A stretch of DNA of 64,000 nt from Corticium candelabrum. Its lineage: Eukaryota > Porifera > Homoscleromorpha > Homosclerophorida > Plakinidae. Location: NCBI RefSeq assembly GCF_963422355.1, contig NC_085100.1, positions 2,104,210 to 2,168,209 of the forward strand. Reading direction: 5' to 3'. The notes beneath the pieces are model-generated. The model had not been told where the DNA came from, did not search any database, and was given only the letters and a program-made list of their open reading frames with translations. Both the position numbers and the translations under genes were made by a program. Positions 8,561 to 24,897 of the stretch are shown piece by piece (the first letter of the stretch is position 1; each line of letters starts with the position of its first letter).

Positions 8561-11251
8561 ATGGAAACCGAATATACAGAGGACGGTTTGTTTGCGGATA
8601 ACGATGACTCAGACGACAACATCGAAAGGCCACCTATGTTACCCGCTCTGTCGCCTGTCCACGAGCTAGACGACGCTCCCCATACAGCCGACGGTTCTGC
8701 CGGTCAAGAGAAGGAAAACGAAGAACCCAAGAAGGAGGCATCAGCAAAACTGCGTGTGCAAAAGCCAGTACCAAGGCTCAACGATGACAGGCAAGCGCGT
8801 CATTCAAATGGCGGCGCATTCGTGTAAACGTTCGGTGTCTGTAGATTGACAGATGGGAAGAGAGGACTTGCCTATTTGGTGAAGGAGTTTCCTAAAGTTA
8901 AGTTCAAAGGGAAAGGACATGAGGTGTGATGGGCAGTTTTATGTTGTGAAAAATTAATAGTATCTAATTATTATATATTTTATTTTAATATATTTTATTT
9001 TAATATATTTTATTTTAATATATCTTATTTTAATATATTTTATTTTAATATATTTTATTTTTAATATATTTTATTTTAATATATTTTATTTTAATATATT
9101 TTATTTTAATATATTTTATTTTTAATATATTTTATTTTAATATATTTTATTTTAATATATCTTATTTTAATATATTTTATTTTAATATATTTTATTTTTA
9201 ATATATTTTATTTTAATATATTTTATTTTAATATATTTTATTTTTAATATATTTTATTTTAATATAGTTTATTTTAATATATTTTATTTTTAATATATTT
9301 TATTTTTAATATATTTTATTTTAATATATTTTATTTTAATATATTTTATTTTAATATATTTTATTTTTAATATATTTTATTTTAATATATTTTATTTAAT
9401 ATATTTTATTTTAATATATCTTATTTTAATATATTTTATTTTAATATATTTAATTTTTAATATATTTTATTTTAATATATTTTATTTTAATATATTTTAT
9501 TTTTAATATATTTTATTTTAATATATTTTATTTTAATATATTTTATTTTTAATATATTTTATTTTAATATATTTTATTTTAATATATCTTATTTTAATAT
9601 ATTTTATTTTTAATATATTTTATTTTTAATATATTTTATTTTAATATATTTTATTTTAATATATTTTATTTTTAATATATTTTATTTTAATATATTTTAT
9701 TTTAATATATTTTATTTTAATATATTTTATTTTTAATATATTTTATTTAATATATTTTATTTTTAATATATTTTATTTTTGATATATTTTATTTTTGATA
9801 TATTTTATTTTTGATATATTTTATTTTTGATATATTTTATTTTAATATATTTTATTTTAATATATTTATTTTAATATATTTTATTTTTAATATATTTTTG
9901 TTTTCTATTGTTTAGGCTTCTGATGTCCGACGTCTAATGAGATGTTATGAACACTGGGCTAATCGGTTGTTTCCCAAGTATCCCTTTGACAAGTTCCTTC
10001 TCACACTTGATGGTCCACTGACGACTAAAGCTAAAGTGAAGGTGTTGCATTGTAGTAGCTCTTGTTGCCATCCTTTTATCACAACTCAACTTCTAAGCTA
10101 AAGTGGCGATTAACTACTAAACAGGGAATGCGTTTTGTAGTCATGTATGCAAAGACTTCGTCGTGGTGAGTATGAAGATGACCATGAAGTTCACAGCGGA
10201 GACGAAAACCAAAACAGTAGAACGATATTATTTGGAATTTAGAGGTTTTTAACAAATATAGTCTTTTCTCATTAGAAGATGCTCCTGGTGATGGTGGCAA
10301 TCAAAATACAGGTGACCCTATGGACCAGGTAAATACCAAACTGGAGCTGGTAAAGCATTTTATTGACTAGGCTGCCTTGCTTCGTTTCAGATGGCCGACT
10401 TTGGACAGGAAGTGAGAACAGCAGATCTAGTGAGTAAATATAATTATGGCAAAGTCAATAATGGTATTAATTAATATATGTATTAAATAATGAATTTAAT
10501 CCAGCCGTCGTCAGGTGACACAACCACGGCTGTTGTCACACGTATTCCACTACCGGGCGACCATCCTTCACCTTCACTGACCGATGATGCACTGGAACGA
10601 ATACGACAGAACCGGGAACGGGCACTGGCTCGATTGGCAGCAAGACGTGCCACTCAAGAAACATCGAATGAGCGAAACGATAGTCAAGCACATGATTGGA
10701 CAACAGAAAGTATACAAGCCAAAGAGACAGTTACGCATACGGATCTACATCAAGAAGAGACAAACACAGATACAGATGTACATCAAAGAGAGGCAAACGC
10801 AGTTACAGATGTACGTCAAGAAGAGACAAACACAGATACAGATGTAGTACTTCAAGAGATAGACACAGATGTAGTACTTCAAGAGAAAGACACAGATACA
10901 GATGTAGTACTTGAAGAGACAGACACAGATGTAGTACTTCAAGAGAAAGACACAGATACAGATGTAGTACTTGAAGAGACAGACACAGATACCCGTCTAC
11001 ATCAAGAAAAGGCAAACACAGATACATATCTATGTCAACGAGATGCAAACACAGTTACAGATGTACATCAAGAAAAGACAAACACACTGACAGATGCAGA
11101 TCAACATCTTGAAGACATGGACATCGATACTAACCAAGAAGACATGGCATCACGTAGTCAACATGTCAGTCAAGATAACAGAGCGGTAGACGAATGCAAC
11201 ACAACAGATAAGGATGAGGATGGTGATCACGTGACAGAAGACATGATATAG
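8561..11251 (+). CDS. TIPIN: TIPIN, TIMELESS-interacting replication fork protection protein
   Basis: Seven exons (8561-8790, 8845-8923, 9916-10041, 10141-10216, 10276-10328, 10391-10429, 10505-11251) join in phase to 449 residues. The Swi3/TIPIN domain spans exons 1-4: RLTDGKRGLAYLVKEF, KFKGKGHE, then DVRRLMRCYEHWANRLFPKYPFDKF and a MQRLRR helix. A second short match, LERIRQNRERALARLAARR in exon 7, parallels the IERNKQLALERRQAKL helix of human TIPIN. The C-terminal ~170 residues are acidic tandem repeats (variants of KDTDTDVVLEE) from an 18-27 bp coding minisatellite, making it longer than the 301-residue human protein. TIPIN works with TIMELESS in fork protection and checkpoint signalling. 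Intron 1 appears to be GC-AG (AG|GCAAGC). An out-of-frame ATG at 8557 overlaps the start. Confidence 0.9.
8966..9898. repeat. 15-bp AATATATTTTATTTT minisatellite in TIPIN intron 2
   Basis: About 60 copies of a 15/16-bp unit in a nearly pure A/T array of about 930 bp; variants carry C (ATATC), an extra T, or GATATA units near 9780-9835. It fills almost all of intron 2 (8924-9915). Confidence 0.95.
10735..11095 (+). repeat. Coding minisatellite in the TIPIN C terminus
   Basis: Imperfect units built around GAAGAGACAAACACAGATAC / GTAGTACTTCAAGAGA repeat in frame inside exon 7, giving acidic DTDV(V)LQE(K/E/T) repeats. The frame stays open through the array. Confidence 0.85.
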
Positions 11252-11326
11252 ATACCTAAACCGATTCAATATGCAATACAAAATATCAACTATACACACA
11301 CGTACATATCCTAAGACACAATGACA

Positions 11327-11869
11327 TCACTTTTTCTCTAGCTGTTTAAACTTAGCCTCTAGTCTCTTGGAATAAGCATCTAGTCTATACGCTGCCTGTT
11401 CGAGTGTCGATACACTCGCCTCCAACTGTTCCACTTGCTCGAGATAAGGTTCCAAGTTCTTGTATTTCTCGTTCATGTCCGACATGGCCGTCGTGAGAGT
11501 GGCAGCTAGGGTCGACATGTCGGCGTATTTGGCAATGGTGAGCTTGTTGAGACGCTCGAGAAGGCGATACTCGTCCGATGTCGACGTCAGTTCGCCTTGT
11601 AGATAGTCTGTTGTCTTTTCGAACATTTTCTCGCACAAATGTCGAATTCTCGACTGCTCGGGAAGTTTGTCGCTCGTTTCAGCGGTTGTTTGAGTGGAGA
11701 CATCTGTTGATTTATGTTCCTCATCTTGCGGGGGCTAGAAACCCAAAAAGGGGCCCCGATGAAAAGCCTTGCAAAGTAATATATTTCAGTTTATTAGTAC
11801 TATTATTATTACCTGTGCTTGTTCTTCCTCTCCTGTTTCATCCTTCTGCTTGTCTGCGTCGGTGTCCAT
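11327..11869 (-). CDS. BLOC1S2: BLOC-1 subunit 2
   Basis: Two exons (11869-11813 and 11734-11327) give 154 residues against 142 in human. The core matches BLOC1S2 throughout: LCEKMFEKTTDYLQGELTSTS, YRLLERLNKLT, and LEQAAYRLDAYSKRLEAKFKQLEK near the C terminus. The first 45 residues are acidic and variable, as usual. BLOC-1/BORC subunits act on endosome-lysosome biogenesis and positioning. It converges on TIPIN with 75 bp between stops and diverges from the sialidase-like gene with 104 bp between starts. Confidence 0.93.
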
Positions 11870-11915
11870 GTCTTAGTCTCGCGTAGCCAGACCTTACCGC
11901 CGCGTCACACCGTGA

Positions 11916-11967
11916 GTCACGTGCGCATGCACACAGTACTGTAGCACCGCCTATGTAGTCACGTGAC
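11916..11967. promoter_or_regulatory. Two CLEAR/E-box motifs in the BLOC1S2-sialidase bidirectional promoter
   Basis: GTCACGTGCG at 11916-11925 and a perfect palindrome GTCACGTGAC at 11958-11967. The latter equals the CLEAR consensus bound by TFEB/MITF factors at lysosomal genes. Both flanking genes have plausible lysosomal roles. The same core also serves USF/MYC-type factors. Confidence 0.5.
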
Positions 11968-11973
11968 TTCGCT

Positions 11974-14386
11974 ATGTTGCTCTACAGCGTCCTTTTTGCT
12001 GTCGTTACTGTTGTGTGTTCGGAACCAAGAGTGTGGTCACCAGTGTTTCCTAACGTTTCATTCATTTTTCGCGACAATTACGATGAGTTAGGTTGGCGTC
12101 TCACGAAACCAGATTTCTTGCAGCTACGCGGTGGTGATCAACCAGTTGTGGCTTTCTTCATGCGTAAAGCAACAGATGACCACACGTCGCGAAGCGATCC
12201 CTATCCGTTCTACTCCGTGAATTGTACAGACTGCCAAGTCAATGTTGCCTATTCGTTCGACGGTGGTTGGACGTGGGAGCGAGACAGCACGTTTCTGAAG
12301 CTACCACCACTGAACTCTTCAATGCAGTATGGCTGGCGTGGAAGGGCTGGAGCGAGGGTAGTTTTGCAAGAACACGGAAGCGTGCCTGTGCTTCATCTGT
12401 TTATACCAGTGACAACAGAATCAAGAAGCGGTCTGTATCATTTTTCAAGCAATGAGAGTCTTCCTGATACAAGAAACGTGGCGATAAATCAGATACATTC
12501 ATTGCCTCAAGAGTTAGAGCCAAATGGATTGGGATCTCCTCCTCATTCGTTAGTATAAATATTTAGTTACATAGGATAATTACAACGCCCCTCCTACTGT
12601 GCCCTACTGTTGCCCCTCTTGTTGTCCCACTCGTTGATTCCGGTATGTCACTTGCAGGCCCCTCTCGGTCTCAGGGGTGTAGTCTCTCACAGTCAGCTCC
12701 TCCCCTCTTGATTTCCGTTGGCGGGGAGAGTTAACATATATAGCATTGTTCACTACTCTTCGTATGTTTTCCAAGAAGGAGCTGGCCTTATAAACTTTGA
12801 AATAATTGGTAGATATTTAATTTTGTATACAAGCTTTTGATAGTGATGTTTTATGATTCAGGCCAATTGTTGTCAATAAGGACAAGAGACTACTTGTGGC
12901 TCTTCATAAAGTGACTAGAAGGGAATCCTCAAGTGTTGGAGAATCCAATACATTTGTGTTATACTCAGACGACTTAGGATGTTCATGGGAAATGGCTGAA
13001 CCGCAACTTGTTGTTCCAAGTCCACTGGGAGGGGGCGGAGCTTGTGAACCAACTGTCATAGAACTTATGGTAAACTCACGGATAGGCAAACTGTGTACAC
13101 TAATACACACAATGTTTAACTCAGTTATCTGTTTTTAATTCAGAACGGTACGATTTGGATGTTAATTCGAAACCAGAATCCTGTTTTGTATCAATCGTTT
13201 TCTTATAATCGTGGCACTACGTGGACACCACCAACTGCATCGCCATTTATATCGAACAACAGCCCAGCCATCTTCATCAGATTGTCGGCTAGGGTAGAAT
13301 TTCTAACTTGCTTCTTGTTCAAAGAGTTTCTGTACTGAAAACTTCATTGTATAGAAACCAGGCATTCTGCTGGTGTGGAACAATGGATTTAATGTAAACG
13401 AAGTGTATCATCATGCTGAGTATGGAATAGCTCGACAGGTGATTTGATCCATAGACACTTTTCATCTTGAAGTATTACTCATTATTGTTATTGTGTGCCT
13501 GTTGCACTGGGCAGGTCATTCATGCCGCCGTGTCATATGATGAGGGTAAGACGTGGTCTGGCTTTAGAGAGCTGTACAGGGATCCCCATATGGCTGAGCC
13601 ATATATATATGGTGACCACGGTTCTGCATATCCAGAGGGTGAAGAGCTTGTAAATGGAACAATAATCTTGTCAACAGGACAAGTTTGTTTTATCTTGTAA
13701 CAAAGTACATGATAATACTGCTACGCTTGTGTTTGGGTTTACAGGGGGCCTTTCGTCAGGTTGTTTTACTGTTTGATCCCGAATGGCTGCTGGAGAAAGT
13801 TCAGTACACAAAGATGGATGATGTCATTAATCTGAACGATACGTGGGATTACCAAGGCAACTACTTCACAACATTGGATACAACGGGACTCGACGTCATT
13901 ATTGATCCAACTAATGCATCATGTAGCAGAGACCTAAAAGTTATCAGAATGCAAGAAAGCAAGGACTTAGATCATCCGCCATGTCTTGTCTACAACTTCC
14001 TCGGTGCCAAGAAAGGTAGTCTTGCTCTCTTCTTTTACCCAACCTCAAACGAAACATCAGTGCAGGTTAGTCTCATGGATTTCTTCACACTGCCGGCAGA
14101 TGTTGAAGTGGAGAGCATGGCAACGTTTGCTTTGACAATCACAAGTGACCCTGCTGCTAAGAAAGATGGTCATACCATCTATATTACAGCAACAGAGTAC
14201 CATTACGTTGAGTTTGATTGGGATATGCATGCAGGAGTGTGCAACGTATCTGCTGATGACAACGTTAAGGAAACTCTTTTGATGCGGCCAGAGAGTGAAG
14301 ATTTTACTCAGCAGCCTTCCTATCTTCGTTTTAGACTTCTATCTGGAATGCTCTATCTTCGCAGTATCGAAGCCGAGGTGGCATGA
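11974..14386 (+). CDS. Secreted Asp-box (BNR) sialidase-like protein
   Basis: Six exons (11974-12548, 12862-13069, 13144-13293, 13355-13438, 13515-13682, 13745-14386) join in phase to 608 residues. A signal peptide (MLLYSVLFAVVTVVCS) opens it. Four Asp-boxes are visible: SFDGGWTWE, SDDLGCSWE, SYNRGTTWT and SYDEGKTWS, which space the blades of a sialidase-type six-bladed propeller. The last ~200 residues look like a separate beta-rich domain (FDWDMHAGVCN, YLRFRLLSGMLYLRSIEAE). I could not assign the arginine triad or the RIP motif with certainty, so enzyme activity on sialosides is unproved; other BNR glycosidases are possible. Many NxS/T sites fit secretion. It shares a 104-bp promoter carrying CLEAR-like boxes with BLOC1S2, hinting at a lysosomal role. 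Confidence 0.7.
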
Positions 14387-14579
14387 TTGTAACAGGTGGA
14401 TTTTTTGTTCTATGTAGACAACCTCTTGCATAGCAAGGGTATTGATTTTTAGATGCAATTAGTAAATGTTGTTACTCCTATTCAATTGAGATAAATAGAT
14501 CTAGTTGCTGCACACAACTCCAGCAATGTCTGTCATTTGGACTGTAATTTACCCGACCGATATACATCCATTACCTTCT

Positions 14580-19251
<4,672 letters not shown>

Positions 19252-20072
19252 GCATGACCAGTTGCAGCCGAAATTGGTAGATACCGAATTTCGCTAAATT
19301 TTAGTTGGAATTCGGTTAGTTTCTATTAAGTATTTACTAGAGCTGTAGAAGAGGTCGCTTAGCTAATATAGACTCGTGACCCCACTCGAGTAGGCGGGAC
19401 TATTACGCGCGCGAGGGTCGTCTGCTACGCGAGACAAATCCTAGCCGATATAACAACTGGCATTGATAAATCTCATTCTGTAAAAATTGACATACTCTAC
19501 ATTCCGAAGCTAGCTCTATGTCCTGTAGTTCAAGATATGCATTTTATTAATTAATTAATTAACATAAGTAATCAACTGTAACATTATAGAGGACGGTATT
19601 ACGCGTATGTAAGTTACATTTTCTAAGAAAATCTGGTTACCTTGTGAACTCATACGAAGGGACCTGGGTAGATATAGCAATTATTAAACAAATATGGTGC
19701 TAGAGCTGCGTTCGTGACAAACAGTCACAGAGTGCTCATTTAGGACCGATGCGTCTCTAGGTCGTGATTACTAGAATATCGTATTAATTTCGAGACGTCT
19801 TGTCGTGGTAAGAAAGAGCCATGCAGTCGTAACTGTAGCTAGTGACAACAAAGGACACGTTCACATTTCAGCACATCTAACTATAGAATCACTTCTATTA
19901 CTAGACCAGCTTGTTAGCAATGTGTGCCTGCATGCAATCAGCACAACAGCAGCAAAATTAAGGCGACTACGCAACAACAGACTAGGCGATATGCAACCAT
20001 TAGCTAGATATACTGTTACAGTTTGGTTTGTCCCGCAGCTCCCTATTTTGTTGAAGAGCTAGTACACATTTA
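19252..20072. other. Intergenic region between FAM227 and receptor A
   Basis: About 820 bp. A GC-rich patch with CpGs (19384-19430) probably belongs to the FAM227 promoter. From about 19957 to 20072 the sequence is shared with 51543-51659 and marks the left edge of the receptor duplication. I see no gene here; the open frame at 19805-20062 has no recognisable content. Confidence 0.6.
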
Positions 20073-20074
20073 TT
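20069..20074 (-). promoter_or_regulatory. AATAAA poly(A) signal overlapping the receptor A stop codon
   Basis: The minus strand reads CACTAATAAATG: the stop codon TAA (20075-20073) is immediately followed by, and shares bases with, AATAAA. The equivalent place in receptor B reads CTCTAATACATG. Confidence 0.6.
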
Positions 20075-23014
20075 AGTGCACCGTCTCGTAGCTTGACTTA
20101 TCACCGGTGCTTGCGGGACTGTGGAACATCTCGGTTGAAATGTCTGCCAAATCATTATACATTGGATTTGGCACACTGAAACAAAAACGGTTGGTTATTG
20201 AAATAAGAAGGCAGAAACACGTTATTGTGTATACACCTCGCCGTCCACTCTTGGTTGGGTGGTGGTTGTTTTCTTTTCTTTTTCAGTACGAGTACAATCA
20301 CAATGATAAGGACGATGATGGCAACACAGCCGATTGCACTTCCAGCGATCACTCCAACCGGGACATCTAAAGCAACAAGTAAAACGTGAACATTTCAATT
20401 ATAGACAAAATAGAATTGAAAGCTACCTGTAGTACTGCTATCGACGGGTGGCATTTGTGGGCATATTCCCATTGACGAACAGAGGACGGTAATGTAGACG
20501 GTGGCTGTAGACGATAGAGGTGGCTGTCCGTGGTCACGAGCTACAATTGTGATCGTGTATCTGTCGAGGCCGCTCTCGTTCAGCGATCGGGCCAACTGAA
20601 CTTTGCCCATCGCGTTGATGGAAAACATTCCGTCGTCATTTCCAGACTCGATACCGTAGGAAATATGGCCATTCAAGCCTATACTCCAGAAACAACGAAA
20701 AATGTTTAGAAATCAAAGTCAAACTTATTCTACACAGACTTACCCAAGTCAGCATCTTGAGCAGTCACATTTGCTAGAGTGAACCCAATGGCAGCGTCGA
20801 GAACAACATCACCTTCATACTCATTTTTGTCAAATTGGGGTCGGTTGTCATTAACATCTTCGAGTTGCACAATGACGGTCGTTTGAGCTGTGCGTAGACG
20901 AGGTTTAGTAACCGTAGCGACAAGTGTGAAGCTGATCTGATGAAGAGTCTCGTAATCAAGAAGAGACGAATTAGATACGACAATGGAGCCGTTAGCAGAC
21001 ACGTCGAATGCGGAGATGGGCAATGCGTCGGACATCTGGTTTGTTATCGAATAGGTGACTCGATTGCCTATCTTGCCATTGACTAGAGCTGGTATAGTCA
21101 ACACAATCTTTCCGGTGGCTGTGTGTTCTTGCACCCAACCGTCGTATGAGCGTCGTTGGAAAGCCGGACTTGGGAAGTCTCCTTCTTCTATGTGAATTGT
21201 GACGGACGCTTCACTGAACAAGCGAGGATTTGCGCGGTCCCACGTTTTGATTACAAGTTGGTATCTGTTTGTAATTTTGTAATCTAGATTGGCGTTATCT
21301 GCTACATCAATCGTGATTCCATTGACGGTCGTTGTTACCACAAAATGTTGGTCTCCTTTGGATGGTGACTGCGAAGTCAGTGAATACACGACCGGTCCTC
21401 CTGTTGAATCTGCATCAATCGCTGAAAGAGACAAAAGTGTTACGTCTTTGGCCACGTCTTCTTTTACGTAGACGTTGTAATGTGAAAATGGAAAACGAGG
21501 AGGATTGTCATTTTCGTCTATTACTGTGATGTCGACGTGAGCAACAGAAAAAGCTTGAGGGTCAACGGAGGTGCCAGCCACTATGGCGATATCGTAATAA
21601 GAGATTGCTTCGTAATCGATTGATCCAGAAACGGTCACAGTTCCTGTATTTGGGTCGATAGAAAACGGTAACTGATCTGCATTGTGCAGATTGTATATAA
21701 TTCCACTCAAGTTCGTCATCAGTTCTAGAGATGGGGTTAATATCAATGGAACTCCTTTGTCGGTATTTTCGTTGATGCTAGACGATAGCGAAGTGTGTCT
21801 AAACTGAAATGGATGCGTAACGATAACAGTGACTGCAAAAGTGCACGATCTGGGACGACGAGCAGCGTCTGTCACGCTTACCAAAAACGAGAGATCGTAA
21901 GATTTGGAATTGCTGTCGGCAAGTGAGCGGAGTGGATTGGAAAGCTGAAAGTATGCTGTCTTGTTACGTTGCATCAGTGCCAATGGTGATACATTGTGCA
22001 AGAAAAGTGATTGAAAGTTAGAATAAGAGAAGGTCAGATTTCCATCCGTCCCGTTATCGTTGTCTACGGCATCCAAACGCAAAACATTCGAACCGACTGC
22101 TGTAGTGTAGGGAAGAGATGTGGCGACGTTAGATGGTTCACAGAGAGGAGGAGTATTAGAGGAGAGTACATTAACTTGAAGAGTAGCTGTAGAGCTGCAA
22201 GGTGGACTGGCCTGGTCTGACGCCACTGCTATCACACTATACGTATCGTCTGACAGTGGACGACGGGATGTTATCCTTCCAGAGTTCGTATTTATTGAAA
22301 ACGCGTCCACATCGCTCGACAGTTGGTTTTGCGTAGCGATGGTGTTTGCATTAGTCGTTTCCAACGAATAGCTGACGACACCATTGACCGAATCCGTACC
22401 GTCGTCGTCGGTTGCCGTTACGTCAGCTATCACATATCCGATCCCAGCACTCTCCGGAACATGAACGACTTTGGGAAGATTTTTGAAGACGGGACAATGT
22501 TGATTGGGCTTCACTACGAATACTTCAATGTTTACAGATCCTGTTAGACTCGGCACGCCACCATCAGTAGCAATGACATTGAAAGTCAATAGAGATCCAG
22601 TTAAATACTCGAGTGACTTTGATAGAATGATATCAGCCGAGCTACCATTTAATCGAAAATATGTATGGTTATTGTTAGTGCTGGTGAGAGAGTAACATAA
22701 GTGTCCGTTTTTACCGCGGTCACCATCGGTAGCAAATACACTCAAAATTGTCGATCCCACGCGACTGGTGGTCGCAGCTATCAGACTGACTTTTGATGTT
22801 GCAAATACTGGTGGGTTGGCGTTGCTTTCTGCTGTTTCATTACAACTGTCTCCATCATACTGCGCCTCACATAAGCACGTATTAGGAGCAATGCAGGTAC
22901 CGTGAGAAACGTCGGTACAATTGTCCACGTTGGAGCAATCGGGAATGTCACAAGCTACACCGTTCCAATGGATTTGACACAAACATCGGTCAAACGATGG
23001 ACACGTTCCATGAC
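20073..23014 (-). other. Receptor A domain block 6: seven cadherin repeats, membrane span, NPxY tail
   Basis: Exon 23014-20744 carries two EGFs and six and a half cadherin repeats; exon 20678-20427 completes the seventh. Calcium-site motifs are clear in the later repeats (DENDNPPRF, DVNDNRPQF, SAIDADS, TAQDADLG) and poor in repeats 1-3. Exon 20366-20237 gives the span (IIVLIIVIVLVL) and KKKRK stop-transfer. Exon 20175-20073 gives the tail with NPMYNDL (NPxY and YxxL overlap) and ends SSYETVH. No beta-catenin-type tail is visible. PTB-domain or clathrin-adaptor binding is a reasonable guess. Confidence 0.85.
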
Positions 23015-24828
23015 CTGAATGTAAAGTACATTATAATATATAGAAATACTACTCTCATTTGCATTATTCATCTAGCAATTGACTGACCTGAGCAGAAGTT
23101 ATGTGTCTCGCACGAGTAGGAACTGCAGTTCGAGTCGGTGTATCCAAACTCACATTCACACAGATCCACTTCAACGCATTTGCCGTGACCGGAACAATCG
23201 TTCCTTCCCTTGCACTGCGCTTGACTGCAATTTTTACCAGAATAGCCAGAGTAACATCTGCACTTTGTTTTCGAAAGGCACACTCCGTTACCAGAACAAT
23301 CGTTCACTTCAGGACAAACGTCGGCAACGGCACAATTGCTACCCAAATATCCATCGTAGCACTGGCAAACGTTATGTGACACGCATTCGCCGTTACGAGA
23401 ACACTCGTCTACACCGTTACAGAGAGGAGTGGTGCAGCTACCACCAGCCCATCCCACATCACACTGACACACATCAAAATCGACGCATCGACCGTGGCCT
23501 ATAAAATCAACACACAATAGAGAAAAAGTCCGTGTGACGCCAAGAAACTACTGACCGCTGCAGTATCCGTTGAGTTCGCACGAGTAGAGAGTGCAGTTAA
23601 TACCAGCCCATCCCAACTCACACTCACACTTATCATGATCGACACACACGCCATGATTAGAACAATGGTTCACGTTATCACAACGCGCGCTCTCATTGCA
23701 CGCCTCACCAATATAACCTGGTGTACATTCACACACATCGTCCGACTTGCACAGTCCATGAGAAGCACTAGTACAGTTTGATACACCAAAGCAAGTAGCT
23801 GCAAAACAGACACATTAGTTGAGTTCGAAAAATCGGCTAGTCGACAAAGTGAGTACTGACCAGGCCTTTCACAGAACGGTCCATCCCATCCAAAATGACA
23901 GCGACAGAATCCGGACGCACAGTCCCCATTCACACTGCAATTTACACAAAAACCTATAGATAGGTAACAGGTAGGGTCAGGGGCTGCACACAAACCAACA
24001 ACACAGAAACAATAACCTCGACTACAATCGTCTCCAAACCATCCTGAAACACACACACAAGTGTTGTTAACACAACGACCTTTGCCAGAACATTGAGTTG
24101 GACATCCTGACAAACAAAATGAAAATTTCTACTAAAGTTAGTAATTATCGGTTACACCCTTCAGATGAATATTACCAATCTTGAATGCTTCCTGTTCGGC
24201 AAGGGATGTGTCGTTAGTGATCGCTACATCAAATATGCACTCGTTCAGTTTTATTCCCGTTAGATTCAGTTGACTGCACACCGATATGGCCATCTGGGCA
24301 GAAGGATTCAATTAGTGTAAATACGTACTCCTTGTAATGCTAAACTCTAGCTAGATAACCATCAAGATGTAGCTATACAACATAAAAATATTATGACGGT
24401 TCGCCTTTTCTCGATTTCTAATTCTCGTTTAGATCTACCACATACGTGTTAGAGTGGTGGGTCTCTAGTGTACCCGATTGTACAGTAGACAACTTATTGG
24501 CATTGAAACGGAAGCAAACGCTGCCTATGGAAGTAGAAATTAAATAACGTCTGTTGCTTAGCTAAGTAGACCTAGACTTGTCTGACTTCTTGCTTTTGTT
24601 TCTGTAGGTAAATCTGCACCTTCGTCGATGTGGAACCATCTAGAGCGGTCAGTACACAGCTGTATTATTTTCTTAAGAATCTAAGTGTAGGGCTTTTCAA
24701 GATAGACAATGGTAGCTGGGTACTGTTCTAGACAACTAAATTTTATAGCTAATTAATTAGGATATGAATTATACTATTTACGGTGGAATTTTGGTTTCAA
24801 AATCTCTATTTTGAATTGCACAGGAACG

Positions 24829-24897
<69 letters not shown>

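Noticed and set aside
11327-11636. Second frame (MRENVRKDNRL...) on the same strand as BLOC1S2
   Set aside because: Out-of-frame overlap of the BLOC1S2 exon.
19805-20062. 85-codon plus-strand frame
   Set aside because: It straddles the duplication boundary and the antisense 3' end of receptor A; no homology recognised.
21289-23504. Plus-strand frames opposite the cadherin and EGF exons (also 52.9-55.1 kb)
   Set aside because: Shadows of the minus-strand coding exons, with no domain content of their own.
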